This document shows, in pieces, positions 25,701 through 35,284 of a stretch of DNA of 64,000 nucleotides (the stretch's first letter is position 1; every line of letters starts with the position of its first letter). This DNA comes from Diploscapter coronatus (taxonomy: Eukaryota > Nematoda > Chromadorea > Rhabditida > Rhabditidae). The stretch is taken from assembly GCA_964036155.1 (NCBI GenBank), contig OZ038423.1, positions 1,857,549-1,921,548 of the forward strand, given 5' to 3'. Under the pieces are notes generated by a model. The model saw only the letters and a list, made by a program, of their open reading frames with translations, was not told where the DNA came from and made no database searches. The position numbers were made by a program, and so were the translations under genes.

Positions 25701-26041
25701 TCTCTCTGGACACCATCGCATTGCATACGCGAAAGGATCCGACTCTGACTCAAGTCATCGGTTACCTGAAATCTGGTGAATGGCCTAGCAAACCCCCACC
25801 AGCTCTTTCTCGATACTGTAGCTTGAAGGACACCTTATCGGTTTACAAGCGCTGCCTGTTCCACGAGAATCGCCTTGTGATTCCTGAAAGTCTGCACAGA
25901 CGAATCCAAAGACTTGAATCCAAGAGCGACAAAAGCCTGCATGTGGTGTGCTGGAAAAGTCACGAAGACAACCACAGAAACGCAGCATCATCCAAGTCCA
26001 CTCAGCATTGGTGGCAAAATTCGAGCGGAAAATCATCCTAA
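22781..26041 (+). CDS. Gag-protease-RT-RNase H polyprotein, catalytically altered, no integrase
   Basis: One open frame of 1,086 codons. Residues 15-60 look coiled-coil, then a capsid-like helical region. A basic Ser-Pro/Arg-rich segment (about 285-345) stands where a CCHC knuckle is often found. The protease motif LDTGS is at about 380-384. Reverse transcriptase is recognisable from IFADFSTGLND, FSRIDFADAYEQ and the active-site block at 674-677, which reads YLDE where the family has YxDD. The RNase H block has Lys at about 823 (AAKASES) where the family carries its first catalytic Asp. After about residue 1030 the protein leaves the family pattern, and the zinc-binding and DDE integrase domains are absent. 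The frame is uninterrupted, yet key residues are lost, so this copy probably cannot replicate by itself. Confidence 0.93.
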   Translation: MSGPLTRSKMAEIPEWVQRMVQNQEQSLILMHQQLAQAREEAKEANKTIHELINKLSNPSLLQPTAQAHQTDGYSLLMRDLTTYSYDPEDECTVFKTWYERHRDEIDTLGAKLSDEEKRNIIVRKLDSRAFQTYSNSLLPKHPRDFSLAETIKNLETLFGSSKTLLRKRFEFLNLQCMPLTPTEVPFTDYMNQIKRTGEDAIVKDMNNDTLLSLMFILGLKDNSLSQIRENLIRKINSLKDTEEVPKIDELVNEANRMAASRVDSHSIGDKPYTVRYVQNREQERRSRTARRRSPTPHRNVRFDRSPSPRSDSNWRRSPSPQKPSHYRKYDSKPSQKWTKNRGKSEVDRKSVSAVRSEHTDKNRTVCKVEIDGKHLKMQLDTGSEISIISKRNWQKLGQPRYQDTASQVKAVNGSPVRVYGKFEANFKILSEGKKWVRGTGTVFVSDDINLIGFDWCMQLPQFTSLHNAFHSREIHHDLTKIRLKTVSDLQNEFAEVFEKSNGSTHRSKATATLQLKPNATPVFRQPKPVPKAHREAFDKELDRLCRKQVLSPIKHSKWAAPIVISKQSNGEVQIFADFSTGLNDVLVSNTHLLPRSEDITKQLKGGKLFSRIDFADAYEQINLEPRSREMATINTHRGLYRYNRLPNGIKSAPGILQQTLEKVTAGLNGTVCYLDEIIVKGRNSQEHRRILFALFNRIRDLGLRVCIDKCTFMMPELRILDLALNSDGRKMESESEQTINRMPEPKNRKELDSFLGLIKLKGTSVPEMRHYRGPLDEALRQDKPFTWSPECQRAFAKLKQMLTSDSLQMRYDESLPIVVAAKASESGIGAILMHRLPDGNSKTVCRASKSLTAAERKYGQIEKDGLALTFAVRKFHKYLCGRTFTLVTDNQRLLAYGRNKSLPATAANRLIRWALILRSYDFHFEIVDTSQLGEAKAISVLNAQSEHSEDIKIAQVKLEAEHECRSNASNVPVSLDTIALHTRKDPTLTQVIGYLKSGEWPSKPPPALSRYCSLKDTLSVYKRCLFHENRLVIPESLHRRIQRLESKSDKSLHVVCWKSHEDNHRNAASSKSTQHWWQNSSGKSS

Positions 26042-26290
26042 ATCCTGGACAAGCAGAACAACTACTATCCAGTCGTCATTCCAATTCCCGCAAGTCTTTC
26101 TTTCAAATCCTTGTTATTTTCATTCATACCCTATCGTTCACCTCTAGGACTTTATTTTATTTTTCAAAATCATCCATCCAATTTTTCAATTGTAGCTCAT
26201 GTCACTTGACCTACCAAAAATCAAAATTTTACTTTTTCACAACCTCAGGTCAAATGACTTCTTCTCTACAATTTTCAAAATTTTATCCAT

Positions 26291-26299
26291 TGGGGGAGA
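26291..26299 (+). other. Polypurine tract
   Basis: TGGGGGAGA directly abuts the 3' LTR, the position used to prime plus-strand synthesis in LTR elements. Confidence 0.8.
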
Positions 26300-26621
26300 T
26301 GTTAGAGGCTCACTCTATTCCACTCACTATTTCTATCATCTCTCACCTTTCCCCCTAATCTCTCTCCTAGCAGTGCCGCCTAACGACACTGCTCATTCCA
26401 TCTACAACTCTTCTCCCTCTTCTTTAGTAGTTATCTCTATTCCCTGACCATTAACAATTATTGATTGACCATTCTCCTCTTAATAGTCAGTCTACCCTCC
26501 TGTGTTCCCCTAGGACGGTCGGTCTTCCAATTCTTCTGAATTGTCTTTTCCCGACGTTGTACTAAATAAAAACTTGTACGAATACGAGTTCTGACTGACA
26601 CCCCATCCGGGGAGTACAACA
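26300..26621 (+). repeat. 3' LTR
   Basis: 322 bases, apparently identical to the 5' LTR, followed by the CTAAG duplication. Confidence 0.95.
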
Positions 26622-26626
26622 CTAAG

Positions 26627-27343
26627 TTTCCGTGAATTTCAACATTAGAGGTTTGAAGTTAGACGGTTAAAATTAAAGTCTCTAGTCACTTTATCAATTA
26701 GTCCTCACAAAGACGCACTAGAAAGTAGAATTTGTGAAAAATCGATATCTGACCAAAATCGAAATTCCCATATCCTACATGGCCCTATTTACAGACATTC
26801 ATCAGGATTAAAGGAAAGAGGGAAACCACTAGATATGACACAATGCTACCTTGACAGAAGAAATATCATAGAATAAATCGATTCCCCCAAACACAAACTA
26901 TACCAAATAATCACGAGATGATACGATTTGCAAATAGCGATAAGAAATGATGCGAAACTAAAAATATAAGTTTCAGAGAACGGTTTATGAAAGTTTTATA
27001 TTCAAAAGTATGTGATGTGTGAAATTCCTAGGCATTTTGATATTCAATTGATTTTATGAAAAGAAAACATGCGTAAAAAATGAATTATTCTGCGCATCAC
27101 AAAATGTTCAAAATTAAACATTTCTATGCTTCAAGAAATCATTGATTAAACTCATTTTAACATTGATTTAATTTCAGTAATAGTAGTTTAGGTGAAAAAA
27201 ATTGTCATAGTGCAAGCTTCTTGAATATGAACTATTTCTGTTGCATATGTTAAACATTTTGAGCATTAATTTGGTAGAATGGTAAAAATTGGCCGATACC
27301 AAAGTGGTAAATATTGAGTGGGAACCAAAAGAGACTCACTTAC
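26627..27343. other. Non-coding right flank of the retrotransposon
   Basis: AT-rich, no supported exon. It lies between the retrotransposon and two minus-strand exons, and is intronic if those exons splice to the nuclear receptor. Confidence 0.4.
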
Positions 27344-27580
27344 CATTTGGTTCGTACTCAATGGTATCTTTACAATGGCATCAGAAAACCCATTAATCAT
27401 TCGGCTAACATCAAAATGCTGATAAAATGAGCTAATTCATTAATACCAAAATGATAGTCACAAAATAGTAACTGAAGACCAAAAACTTACCATTTGGTTA
27501 ATGCCCAACGTGGGCTCATCAACTTGCAGCATTTCCACGGTGGATTGGCCAAAATCGCTTGCTCTCAGCATGTCGCACAT
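27344..27580 (-). CDS. Two 5' exons, possibly an alternative N-terminus of the nuclear receptor
   Basis: Exon A (27491-27580) starts with an ATG preceded in frame by a stop, encodes 30 residues (MCDMLRASDFGQSTVEML...) and ends at a perfect GTAAGT donor in phase 0. Exon B (27344-27418) follows a TTATCAG acceptor, encodes 25 residues (HFDVSRMINGFSDAIVK...) and ends at another GTAAGT donor in phase 0. The next minus-strand exon I can identify is that of the nuclear receptor at 20885, which begins in phase 0 and is open. Joined, the protein would be 520 residues. No motif is recognised in these 55 residues. They could instead belong to an unrelated gene whose remaining exons I missed. Confidence 0.45.
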
Positions 27581-29773
27581 CGTTTTTCCTCTTCAATATA
27601 AAGTGCAGCTGCAAACACAACTTTTGATGAGAGCGCATGAAAAAGGGAAAATTGGCACGGAAAAAGTCAACTTTTAATAAACATGAATTTTTTAGGAAGA
27701 AATGGTAGAATATGTAAAATAGTAAAAATTGTTGATTTTTCAAATAAATAAAGTGCTTGGAGAACGTATCTTTGAGAGAAATTGAATTTTTGTGGGAAAA
27801 AAATGAAAAGTGGTGAGCGTCAATTTTTATGAAGCATAAAGATTTCCTAGAAAAAATTGAAAGGCAAAGAAAAAAATGGACGAGAAAAAATAATAATGAA
27901 TAGTGCAAGAAGTTATTGATATGCGACGAAACGATAGAGCACGAATTAGCACGCGCTTGACGAGAGTGCTAGGCGGGCAGAGAAGAGAATTTTAGAGGAA
28001 TTAAACCTGCCTCCTGCGAAACCCTCCATCAATAAACGGCCAAGTACGGAAACTGAAAAGATCAGAGAATAGGGGAGGTCGCTGGAAAATGAGAGAGTCA
28101 AAGAAGAAAAAGCGAAAAAAATAGTATGAAAAAACACGAAAAAAAGATTAAAAAACCATGAAATAGCTCATAAAATCGAGAGAGACTCAGACACAAAATG
28201 GTATAAAAATTCGTTTTAGTGATAGGTATGTGGCGCGAAACACGATGTTTCATGTAAAGGGATAGAGAGAAGAGAGACAATAGTGAATGGAGAGAGCGGA
28301 AAGAAAAGAGGTGGAGAGAAAGAATAGAAAAAGGTGAAGAATGGGTAGAAACGGGGAGAGAAAGAGTAGAGATCATAGACAAACGAGAGTGCAAAGATGC
28401 GCAGATACACAAATACTCGAACATGTACTGCTGTTACTGCCAGGTCGGTATTTACTCATAATTTAGGGTTGTATGCGAACATAAATGAATTAGAGAGGCA
28501 CTAGAGAAAGAGAAAATTAAATAACTAGCACTGAAACCCAAGAGAGTGAACAGAAAATACTAGATTTCCAAATAGAGCTATTTTGAATAGAGTGGGAAAG
28601 AAAAGTGAGATTTTTAGTCGTACAAATTCAATGTGAAATGTACAATTTTGGTTTCTCCGCTAAAGGCTAGACTATAATGACGATTTCAGACAATGCAGAT
28701 AATCAGATTACTGATAATAAGATATAGGTTTTGTATAGCGGATTTTAGTGGCTTTTGAAAAGTTAGTAATCTCATTTATAAAGACTAAGTTTTGATGAAC
28801 TGAATACTAATTTACCTAGAGACTAAAATTCGAAACACACTTTCAAACGGTTTCTCGAAGTTAATTAGAAAATATCATTGGAAATTCTAGACAGACAAAT
28901 AGCAGAAATATGCTTTCAAAAATAACACTTATTTTAAAAAATAGCAGAGAAAAATTATAGACAGGAGAGAAGCTAAAGAACAACCGCGGGTGCATTTCAG
29001 GTATTGTTTTAGGAAAAGCTTGAAAGCAAGGAGGGGAGCACGCTATTTTATGAATTGTCTGAGTGCGATGTTGACGTGGCAACGAAATGAAACAGAATAG
29101 ACCGCAAACGGGAGAGCATTGAAATTCGAGAGAGCAGAAGAGATGCAGAAAATTAGGGGTTATAAGGAATGGAGGTTAGTGAACGAAACTCATGGTGGGA
29201 AAATTCACCGAAACGAGGAAAAATGAAACGACGGACCAAGTAGACTACAAATGATTTAGTCAATTCGGTAAAAATGCTATTCTGATTGCGTAAAGGCAAA
29301 TCGATTCAGTTAAAAATGAATCACATGCATCAAATAAGTTTCAAATAATTCGAAATAGTTTATTCAAAATGAATTTTCCAATATACATGTGTTTTGAGAT
29401 ATCAATGAAAATACAAGAAAACTTTAAATAGAATAGAGTGATATGATAATGGGTTCGTGATAATTAAGCTCATTCTTCAAGTTGGTTTTCACAGCAAATA
29501 GGTATAACAAACGGATAGGAATATTTGAAAGAAAGCAAAAGAAGTTCAGTCATTGCAACAAACCGTAAAATAAATATGGCAATACGACATAGATGTAATT
29601 TTGTTAATGCCTCAAAATTGTGCACGTTTTACAAATGAATTGTTTATTCCTAATGATTGAATAAGGTCTGTGTTGTCGAATATATATTAATAAAATAAGC
29701 AAAACTCACGTAGTTCGAAAATTTATCGTAAAATCTCAAAAATAAGGACAATGAAAAGGAGAAATACGTAGGT
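27581..29773. other. Non-coding, purine-rich stretches
   Basis: Long GA-rich runs (about 27,900-28,400 and 29,050-29,180) produce open frames that look like low-complexity artefacts. No exon with matching splice sites was found. Confidence 0.45.
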
Positions 29774-29782
29774 AGCCTGAAA

Positions 29783-29851
29783 GGGTGTATGTCATTGCGC
29801 ACAAAATATTTTTGTGCGTAATGGCACTTTTGTGCGCAATGACCGCTCCCC
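29783..29851. mobile_element. 69-bp palindromic element with 9-base target duplication
   Basis: The arms contain a perfect 16-base inverted repeat, GTCATTGCGCACAAAA and its complement, within imperfect 24-base ends. The direct repeat AGCCTGAAA flanks it at 29774-29782 and 29852-29860. The 9-base duplication suggests a Mutator-type transposase in trans. Confidence 0.7.
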
Positions 29852-29999
29852 AGCCTGAAACAGATAAAATTTATAGATGAGAAAGATAACTTGAAGTTGA
29901 GAGAAGAAGAGAAATGCCGATGTCTTTGATCTTTGCAAAATCGCGGAATAAACGTGGTAAACGCCTCAGATCTTCATTTTTAATTTCTTGAACTTTTAA

Positions 30000-30380
30000 A
30001 CTTTAAGACGCATTCTTTGAGTAACCCGAACAAAGACCGGACAACTGCAAAAGTGTCCCGGATCCGAACCAAACTTATATGGTGGATACACCCATGGGCC
30101 CTAATCACAAAAATGGGGAGACCAGGCCCCGTTCCCAAAAGTGGACGGGGCTAGGTGGGGGTCAAAGTTCATGATTTTTTCAATTTAACACCCGTCAGGA
30201 GGTACAAAGAAAACATTTTCGCTATAAAAGATTTTCGAAAAATTTGAAAGAAAAGTTGTAAAATTCGACGAATGTAAAAAAAGTGAAACTTACAAGACTT
30301 GTAAGTTAAGCTGTAAGTTGATTACGAGGTTGTAAGTTGTTATAAACTAATTTACAAGGGTTGTAAGTTGAACTTGGGTC
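30000..30380. repeat. Dispersed repeat, copy A
   Basis: Begins near AAGACGCATTCTTTGAGTAA and contains CGGATCCGAACCAAACTTAT and ATGGTGGATACACCCATGGG. Copies with the same blocks in the same order lie at 35285-36121 and 51555-52210. The GGGGCTAGGTGGGGGTCAAAG block is shared by all three. No coding frame. Confidence 0.7.
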
Positions 30381-30399
30381 CCAGCCCTGATTGATTTGT

Positions 30400-31640
30400 G
30401 TATTCTTTTCCAGAAAATCGTTTGAGTTACTCGAGTTTTCATTCTGCCAACTCCAGAGTCTGATACAATCAAAGGGCAGAATCTGATTGATTATTTCATT
30501 GTATCTTTTTCAGGAAGTTCTTTGAGTTGCGCGAGTTTTCATAGACTGATAAAATACAAGAAATGAATCTGATTGATTGTTTCATTGTATCTTTTCCAGG
30601 CATTTTTGAGTTGTGCGAGTTTTCACAGACTGATAAAATACAAGAAATGAATCTGATTGATTGTTTCATTGTATCTTTTTCAGGAAGTTTTCATAGACTG
30701 ATAAAATACAAGAAATGAATCTGATTGATTTGTATTGCATGTTTTTCAGGCATTTTTGAGTTGCGCGAGTTTTCACAGACTGATAAAATACAAGAAATGA
30801 ATCTGATTGATTTGTATTGCATGTTTTTCAGGCATTTTTGAGTTGTGCGAGTTTTCATAGACTGATAAAATACAAGAAACGAATCTGATTGATTTGTATT
30901 GCATGTTTTTCAGGCATTTTTGAGTTGCGCGAGTTTTCACAGACTGATAAAATACAAGAAATGAATCTGATTGATTTGTATTGCATGTTTTTCAGGCATT
31001 TTTGAGTTGTGCGAGTTTTCACAGACTGATAAAATACAAGAAATGAATCTGATTGATTGTTTCATTGTATCTTTTTCAGGAAGTTTTCATAGACTGATAA
31101 AATACAAGAAATGAATCTGATTGATTTGTATTGCATGTTTTTCAGGCATTTTTGAGTTGCGCGAGTTTTCACAGACTGATAAAATACAAGAAATGAATCT
31201 GATTGATTTGTATTGCATGTTTTTCAGGCATTTTTGAGTTGCGCGAGTTTTCACAGACTGATAAAATACAAGAAATGAATCTGATTGATTTGTATTGCAT
31301 GTTTTCCAGGCATTTTTGAGTTACTCAAGTTTTCATAGACTGATAAAATACAAGAAATGAATCTGATTGATTTGTATTGCATGTTTTTCAGGCATTTTTG
31401 AGTTGCGCGAGTTTTCACAGACTGATAAAATACAAGAAATGAATCTGATTGATTTGTATTGCATGTTTTCCAGGCATTTTTGAGTTACTCAAGTTTTCAT
31501 AGACTTATAAAATACAGGAGATCGCATCTGATTGGTTTATGATCACATGTTTTCCAGGCATTTTGAGTTACTCGAGTTTCCATTTTGCCATTTCCAGGGA
31601 CTGATAAAATCAGCGAACCTAATCTAGTTAGAGATCTCTG
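30400..31640. repeat. Tandem array, 82-bp unit
   Basis: About a dozen well-conserved units and a few diverged ones at the edges. The spacing of CATTTTTGAGTT between successive units is 82 bases (30751, 30833, 30915). Some units are shortened to about 64-66 bases. Each unit carries GTTTTTCAGG or a close variant, which resembles a nematode splice acceptor, and ACTGATAAAATACAAGAAAT. It lies about 550 bases upstream of the chromodomain gene. It is not a CRISPR array: repeats abut, with no unique spacers. Confidence 0.9.
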
Positions 31641-32176
31641 CATGTAGCTTTTTTCCAATAATTTCTCTGGCATGCGCGGGTTTCCACTTTCCAAAGTCTG
31701 ATTATTCACAAAAGGCCAAATTCAATTGACTGTTGCATTTGATGCTTTTTCCGAGAAATTCTTCGAGATGTATTGTTTCACTTGTTCATTTCCAGAGTCT
31801 GATTGTTCACAAAAGGCCAAATTAAATTGAATTTCTATATGCTATTCAGACAATTCTTCTGATATGCGCGAGTTTTTCCATCAAGTCTCTCGTCTCTATT
31901 GTATGATTTTCCTTGCAATTATCTCTGCCTTCCTTTCTCCTTGACTTTCCCCTACTTCTCTTTTTCTACTTCCTTTTTTCTCTCTACCTCCCTCCTTCTC
32001 GCTAGCCTCTCCGTCTCCCCCTTTCTCTCTGCCTCCCTCTTTTTCGTTGACTTTCTCTTAAGTTTTCTTTCTTCTCTACTCTTCTCACTTATACAGATTA
32101 TTACGTTCCCATATTGAAGTAACTTTTGACGACTAAGATAATTTCTTTGAGACAAAATTATTAGAGTAGCTCTCAG
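31641..32176. other. Upstream region of the chromodomain gene
   Basis: A CT-rich stretch (about 31,890-32,090) precedes the gene. It gives a spurious open frame. The acceptor-like GCTCTCAG touches the start codon at 32177. Confidence 0.5.
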
Positions 32177-33267
32177 ATGGACCGAACTCGCAACCAGCCT
32201 GCACCGGGACCGGCACCGAGGAGAGTGCTGAGAATGCGTCCAATGATAGCGCCATACTGGCCATCCACCCAGCCGCACCGAACCATCTGGCGCAAGGATG
32301 CCGGTCCATCCTCCCTTCCCACTGGGCATGTCGGTAAGCGATTTTTTAATCACACCATCTTTTTATGCGCGTACTCATGTCCTACATGACCGTTTATTTT
32401 CCTAGATCTATGTTAATTTTCTGAAGTTTTACATGTTATTTTTTACATTCAACTAATTTCATTGATTTTGATGAATTTTCCATCGAAAAGCTTGATCTTC
32501 ATCGAAAAGGTTTCCCAATTTGATGATCGCATCGCGAGATCTAAACTCGAACAGACTCAATGAAATGCTAACAAGAAGAAGTATATATTTAGAGGCCTCC
32601 CGCTACTTCGAAGTTGAGAGAATCGACTGCCCTTACGAAAGGATCATCGACAAGAGGATGGTGGGAGACAGGACCGAGTACTTGGTTAGTTTACAACGAA
32701 AAAACCCACGGAATTTGGCTAACAATAATATCGGTCATAATCCTGTATTTAGGTCGTGTGGAGTTCGTCCTGGATCTCCGAGGACCTGATCCACCCCGAA
32801 GAAAGGAGTTTGGAGGAGGATCTCGCCGAGGTAACGTTACATTTTTGCGATCCGAAACAATGATTTATACTTTAGGGTCCAGGCGGTCCTCCCTCCACTC
32901 CCCCAAACAATCCACTCTCCAACAGTTCCAACGTCTATGGAGGTCAATTCCTTACTTCATTATTTTTGTTTATTCTATTCTTTCAGAAAATGCAATGGGC
33001 CTTGCAAACATGCCCATTTCGAACATGAATCCGGTCATGCTGCAGCACTCTCAGCTGTCTTGCTTCCCCTTCGATCCTGCAGTCCCCCAGTTCCAGCTTC
33101 AGCCTCAGCCTCAGCCTCAGCTCCAGCTCCAGCCTCAACCCCAGCCTCAGCTCCAGCTCCAGCCTCAACCCCAGCCTCAGCTCCAGCTCCAGCCTCAACC
33201 CCAGCCTCAGCTCCAGCTCCAGCCTCAGCCCCATCCCATTCATCGATGCAGCCGGCTCCACTCATGA
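32177..33267 (+). CDS. Chromodomain protein with Gln/Pro repeat tail
   Basis: Five exons (32177-32333, 32593-32684, 32753-32830, 32876-32942, 32987-33267) join in phase to 224 residues. The ATG directly follows CTCTCAG, a likely trans-splice site. Residues 1-52 are basic and Pro-rich. Residues about 57-108 match a chromodomain: SRYFEVERI, then IIDKRMVGDRTEYLVVWSSW and an acidic end (HPEERSLEEDLAE). Such domains commonly bind methylated histone H3 tails. The tail from about residue 160 is a decapeptide repeat of Gln, Leu and Pro. One aromatic-cage position is less clear because of an inserted segment (DCPYE), so methyl-lysine binding is an inference. An AATAAA lies at 33392-33397. Confidence 0.85.
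33121..33235 (+). repeat. 30-bp coding minisatellite
   Basis: The unit CTCCAGCTCCAGCCTCAACC plus ten more bases repeats with exact 30-base spacing at 33121, 33151 and 33181, with a partial fourth. It encodes the QLQLQPQPQP-type repeat of the chromodomain protein. Confidence 0.95.
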
Positions 33268-34416
33268 AATTCCTTGCCAACAGCACACAGCGACTCATTT
33301 GAATCCTTATTGACTGATTGAATTTACGAATATAGCCACTTCCCATTTTGCTGTTGTTCTCACATCTATTTTTCTAAATTTGAAAGTGAAAAATAAATAT
33401 TTTCGAAAGAAAATGAATCCAAACTGTTCAGTCAATTCAATCGCGCAATTAGCCGTAGAATTCTGACTGCATTTCCATTGATCGAGAAATTGAATAATTC
33501 TCTTGGCTTGGGATAAACTTCTCTAAATTTAAAAATCATTTTGGATAAAGGATAGATTTACTGTTCATTTTCTAAATCCTTCAGACATTTGCGAGCATTT
33601 CTGATATGAACAGCATTCACAGGGTAAAATGCAACATATTCATCGATGAGATGCAATAATTCTTGTGAAAAATGTGACCTTCAAATGTCAATTATTCTAA
33701 ATTTGAATTTTTGCATAGAATTTACATATTTTTACCTGAAAGAAACAGTAGTAGGCAGGAGTATAGTTAAGAATGCATTTCTGTGGAAGAGTGTGTTTTG
33801 CGAATTCCAAGGCGAGTACATTTTCTGACCCAAAATTATGAGAGGCGCATGTCGATTGAAATGTTCTGAGGAGATCTTACAAGGGAACCCTTTTAGCGTC
33901 CCATGGAACTTCAGGGCGAGAGTAGGCTCATTTGAAAGAGCATAAAATTCTGAGTCGATTTGAACTACTCGGAAGATGTTGGAATTATCTTTTGATTTTA
34001 GCTGAATATATGAAGTATAACCCATTCAAAAGGGGTTTTATATTAAAAAAAAATAAAAGCGGAGGTTGTTTTATTCGTGAAAAGCGCTCTATTTGTATCC
34101 AAAAGTGATTCGTATGAAAGGAGATCAATAAAAGAAGATCAACCAATATTTTTAAAATCTCGATGTCCGTTGCTCGTACATCATCCAGGTAAAAATATTT
34201 AGTAACTGATTCCATATTTGAGGGACTTTCACCTGCGAATACAACCAACGCGCCCCTTAGACAGTTTGATTAATTAATATTTTTAAAATGTTTATTCTTG
34301 TCGAATGCACGTTTAACAATCGGGGAATATTCTTTCAGTGATCGATCATTTATCCACTAGAGTGATCTCACAAAGATAATTCATAAGTAGTGATGTAGAT
34401 ATCCATTAGAGAAATT
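33268..34416. other. Intergenic, nothing recognised
   Basis: 3' flank of the chromodomain gene. Short open frames on the minus strand (33732-34248) have no motif or splice support. Confidence 0.4.
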
Positions 34417-35098
34417 GTAATGCCCTACTGGGTCCTGTAAGGTAGTGGCAAGAGGACAGTACCTTTTCCCAAACAGGTACCGTGCGAGTGTTGGTGATTA
34501 GAATAATTGGTCTATTTGGTAGCGGTGAATGATAAAATTTATATCAGAACAAGCGAAAAGAATAAGAATAAATATCTTCCCAGCAAGAGTCATATCATGC
34601 GACAAAACATTACTTGTGTGTTAGGACAGAAATATCTCCTTGTGTTAGTATTTTTGTTATGTGTGTTTGTTTATCTATTTGTGCACGCTTATATCTAGAG
34701 ATGTGATTATCCAACTGAGATGGGGTTTGCACCAAAAGATGTGCAATTTTCCGGCGGTGTGCAACGTATAGGTTTCATTTGGGTTTGATCAGATAATTGG
34801 GCAATTATCCTTATTAGAAGTGATTTCTCCTTTAGTGAGTCGATTTCTTTTTTATAGAAGAAGGAACTTGAAATTTTGAAGAATTTGACGAAATGACATC
34901 AGTTGGATAATTGAATAGTTAGGGCATTAAAGTGTGATAATCTCATTACACAGTAATTGAATATCTATCCTTAGATATCTCACCCCGATCTCTATAAATA
35001 TCCTCAAACTGTTATTAATAAACGTTTTCGTGCTCATCAATACTCGTCGATTCCTTACACACAGCACTCACTCCTCTACAGCCTTCCGGGGTCAGACA
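34417..35098 (+). mobile_element. Candidate solo LTR
   Basis: Starts TGTAATGCCC and ends GTCAGACA, with the TG...CA termini of LTRs. A TATAAA (34993-34998) is followed by AATAAA (35017-35022), then a CACTCACTCCTCTACAG stretch, the same order as in the LTR at 22.2 kb. Flanking pentamers GAAAT and GAACT match at four of five positions. No internal element is attached, so it would be a solo LTR from homologous recombination. Confidence 0.4.
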
Positions 35099-35284
35099 GA
35101 ACTCAACTTGAATGATGACAAAGAAACATTTAAAATGGTTGATTGAATTTTTTAATTGAATAGTTTGTTTTATGATTTGATGGATTTTCAGGAGGGGGAG
35201 TTATGAAATTCAAAATTTTGATAGTGTGAGAGAGTTATTGTTTTTGGTTGGGTTTAATATTGTTTTGTTTTGAACTTTTGCGAA

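Larger units (their letters stand above)
22206..26621 (+). mobile_element. Ty3/gypsy-type LTR retrotransposon, complete ends
   Basis: Two 322-base LTRs (22206-22527 and 26300-26621) read identical base for base by eye. Both begin TGTTAG and end CAACA. A perfect 5-base target duplication, CTAAG, lies at 22201-22205 and 26622-26626. A primer-binding site and a polypurine tract are in the expected places. The single internal ORF gives Gag, protease, reverse transcriptase and RNase H in the Ty3/gypsy order, but no integrase. Only about 258 bases separate the ORF stop from the 3' LTR. Identical LTRs imply recent insertion. Confidence 0.95.

Noticed and set aside
27519..27908. 129-codon minus-strand frame
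   Set aside because: A Phe/Ser-rich low-complexity read-through in a different frame from the supported 27491-27580 exon.
30400..31640. CRISPR array
   Set aside because: The 82-base units are contiguous with no unique spacers, and the sequence is from a eukaryote.
32983..33346. Minus-strand frames across the Q/P repeat (92 and 103 codons)
   Set aside because: They are antisense shadows of the 30-bp repeat, which is stop-free in several frames.
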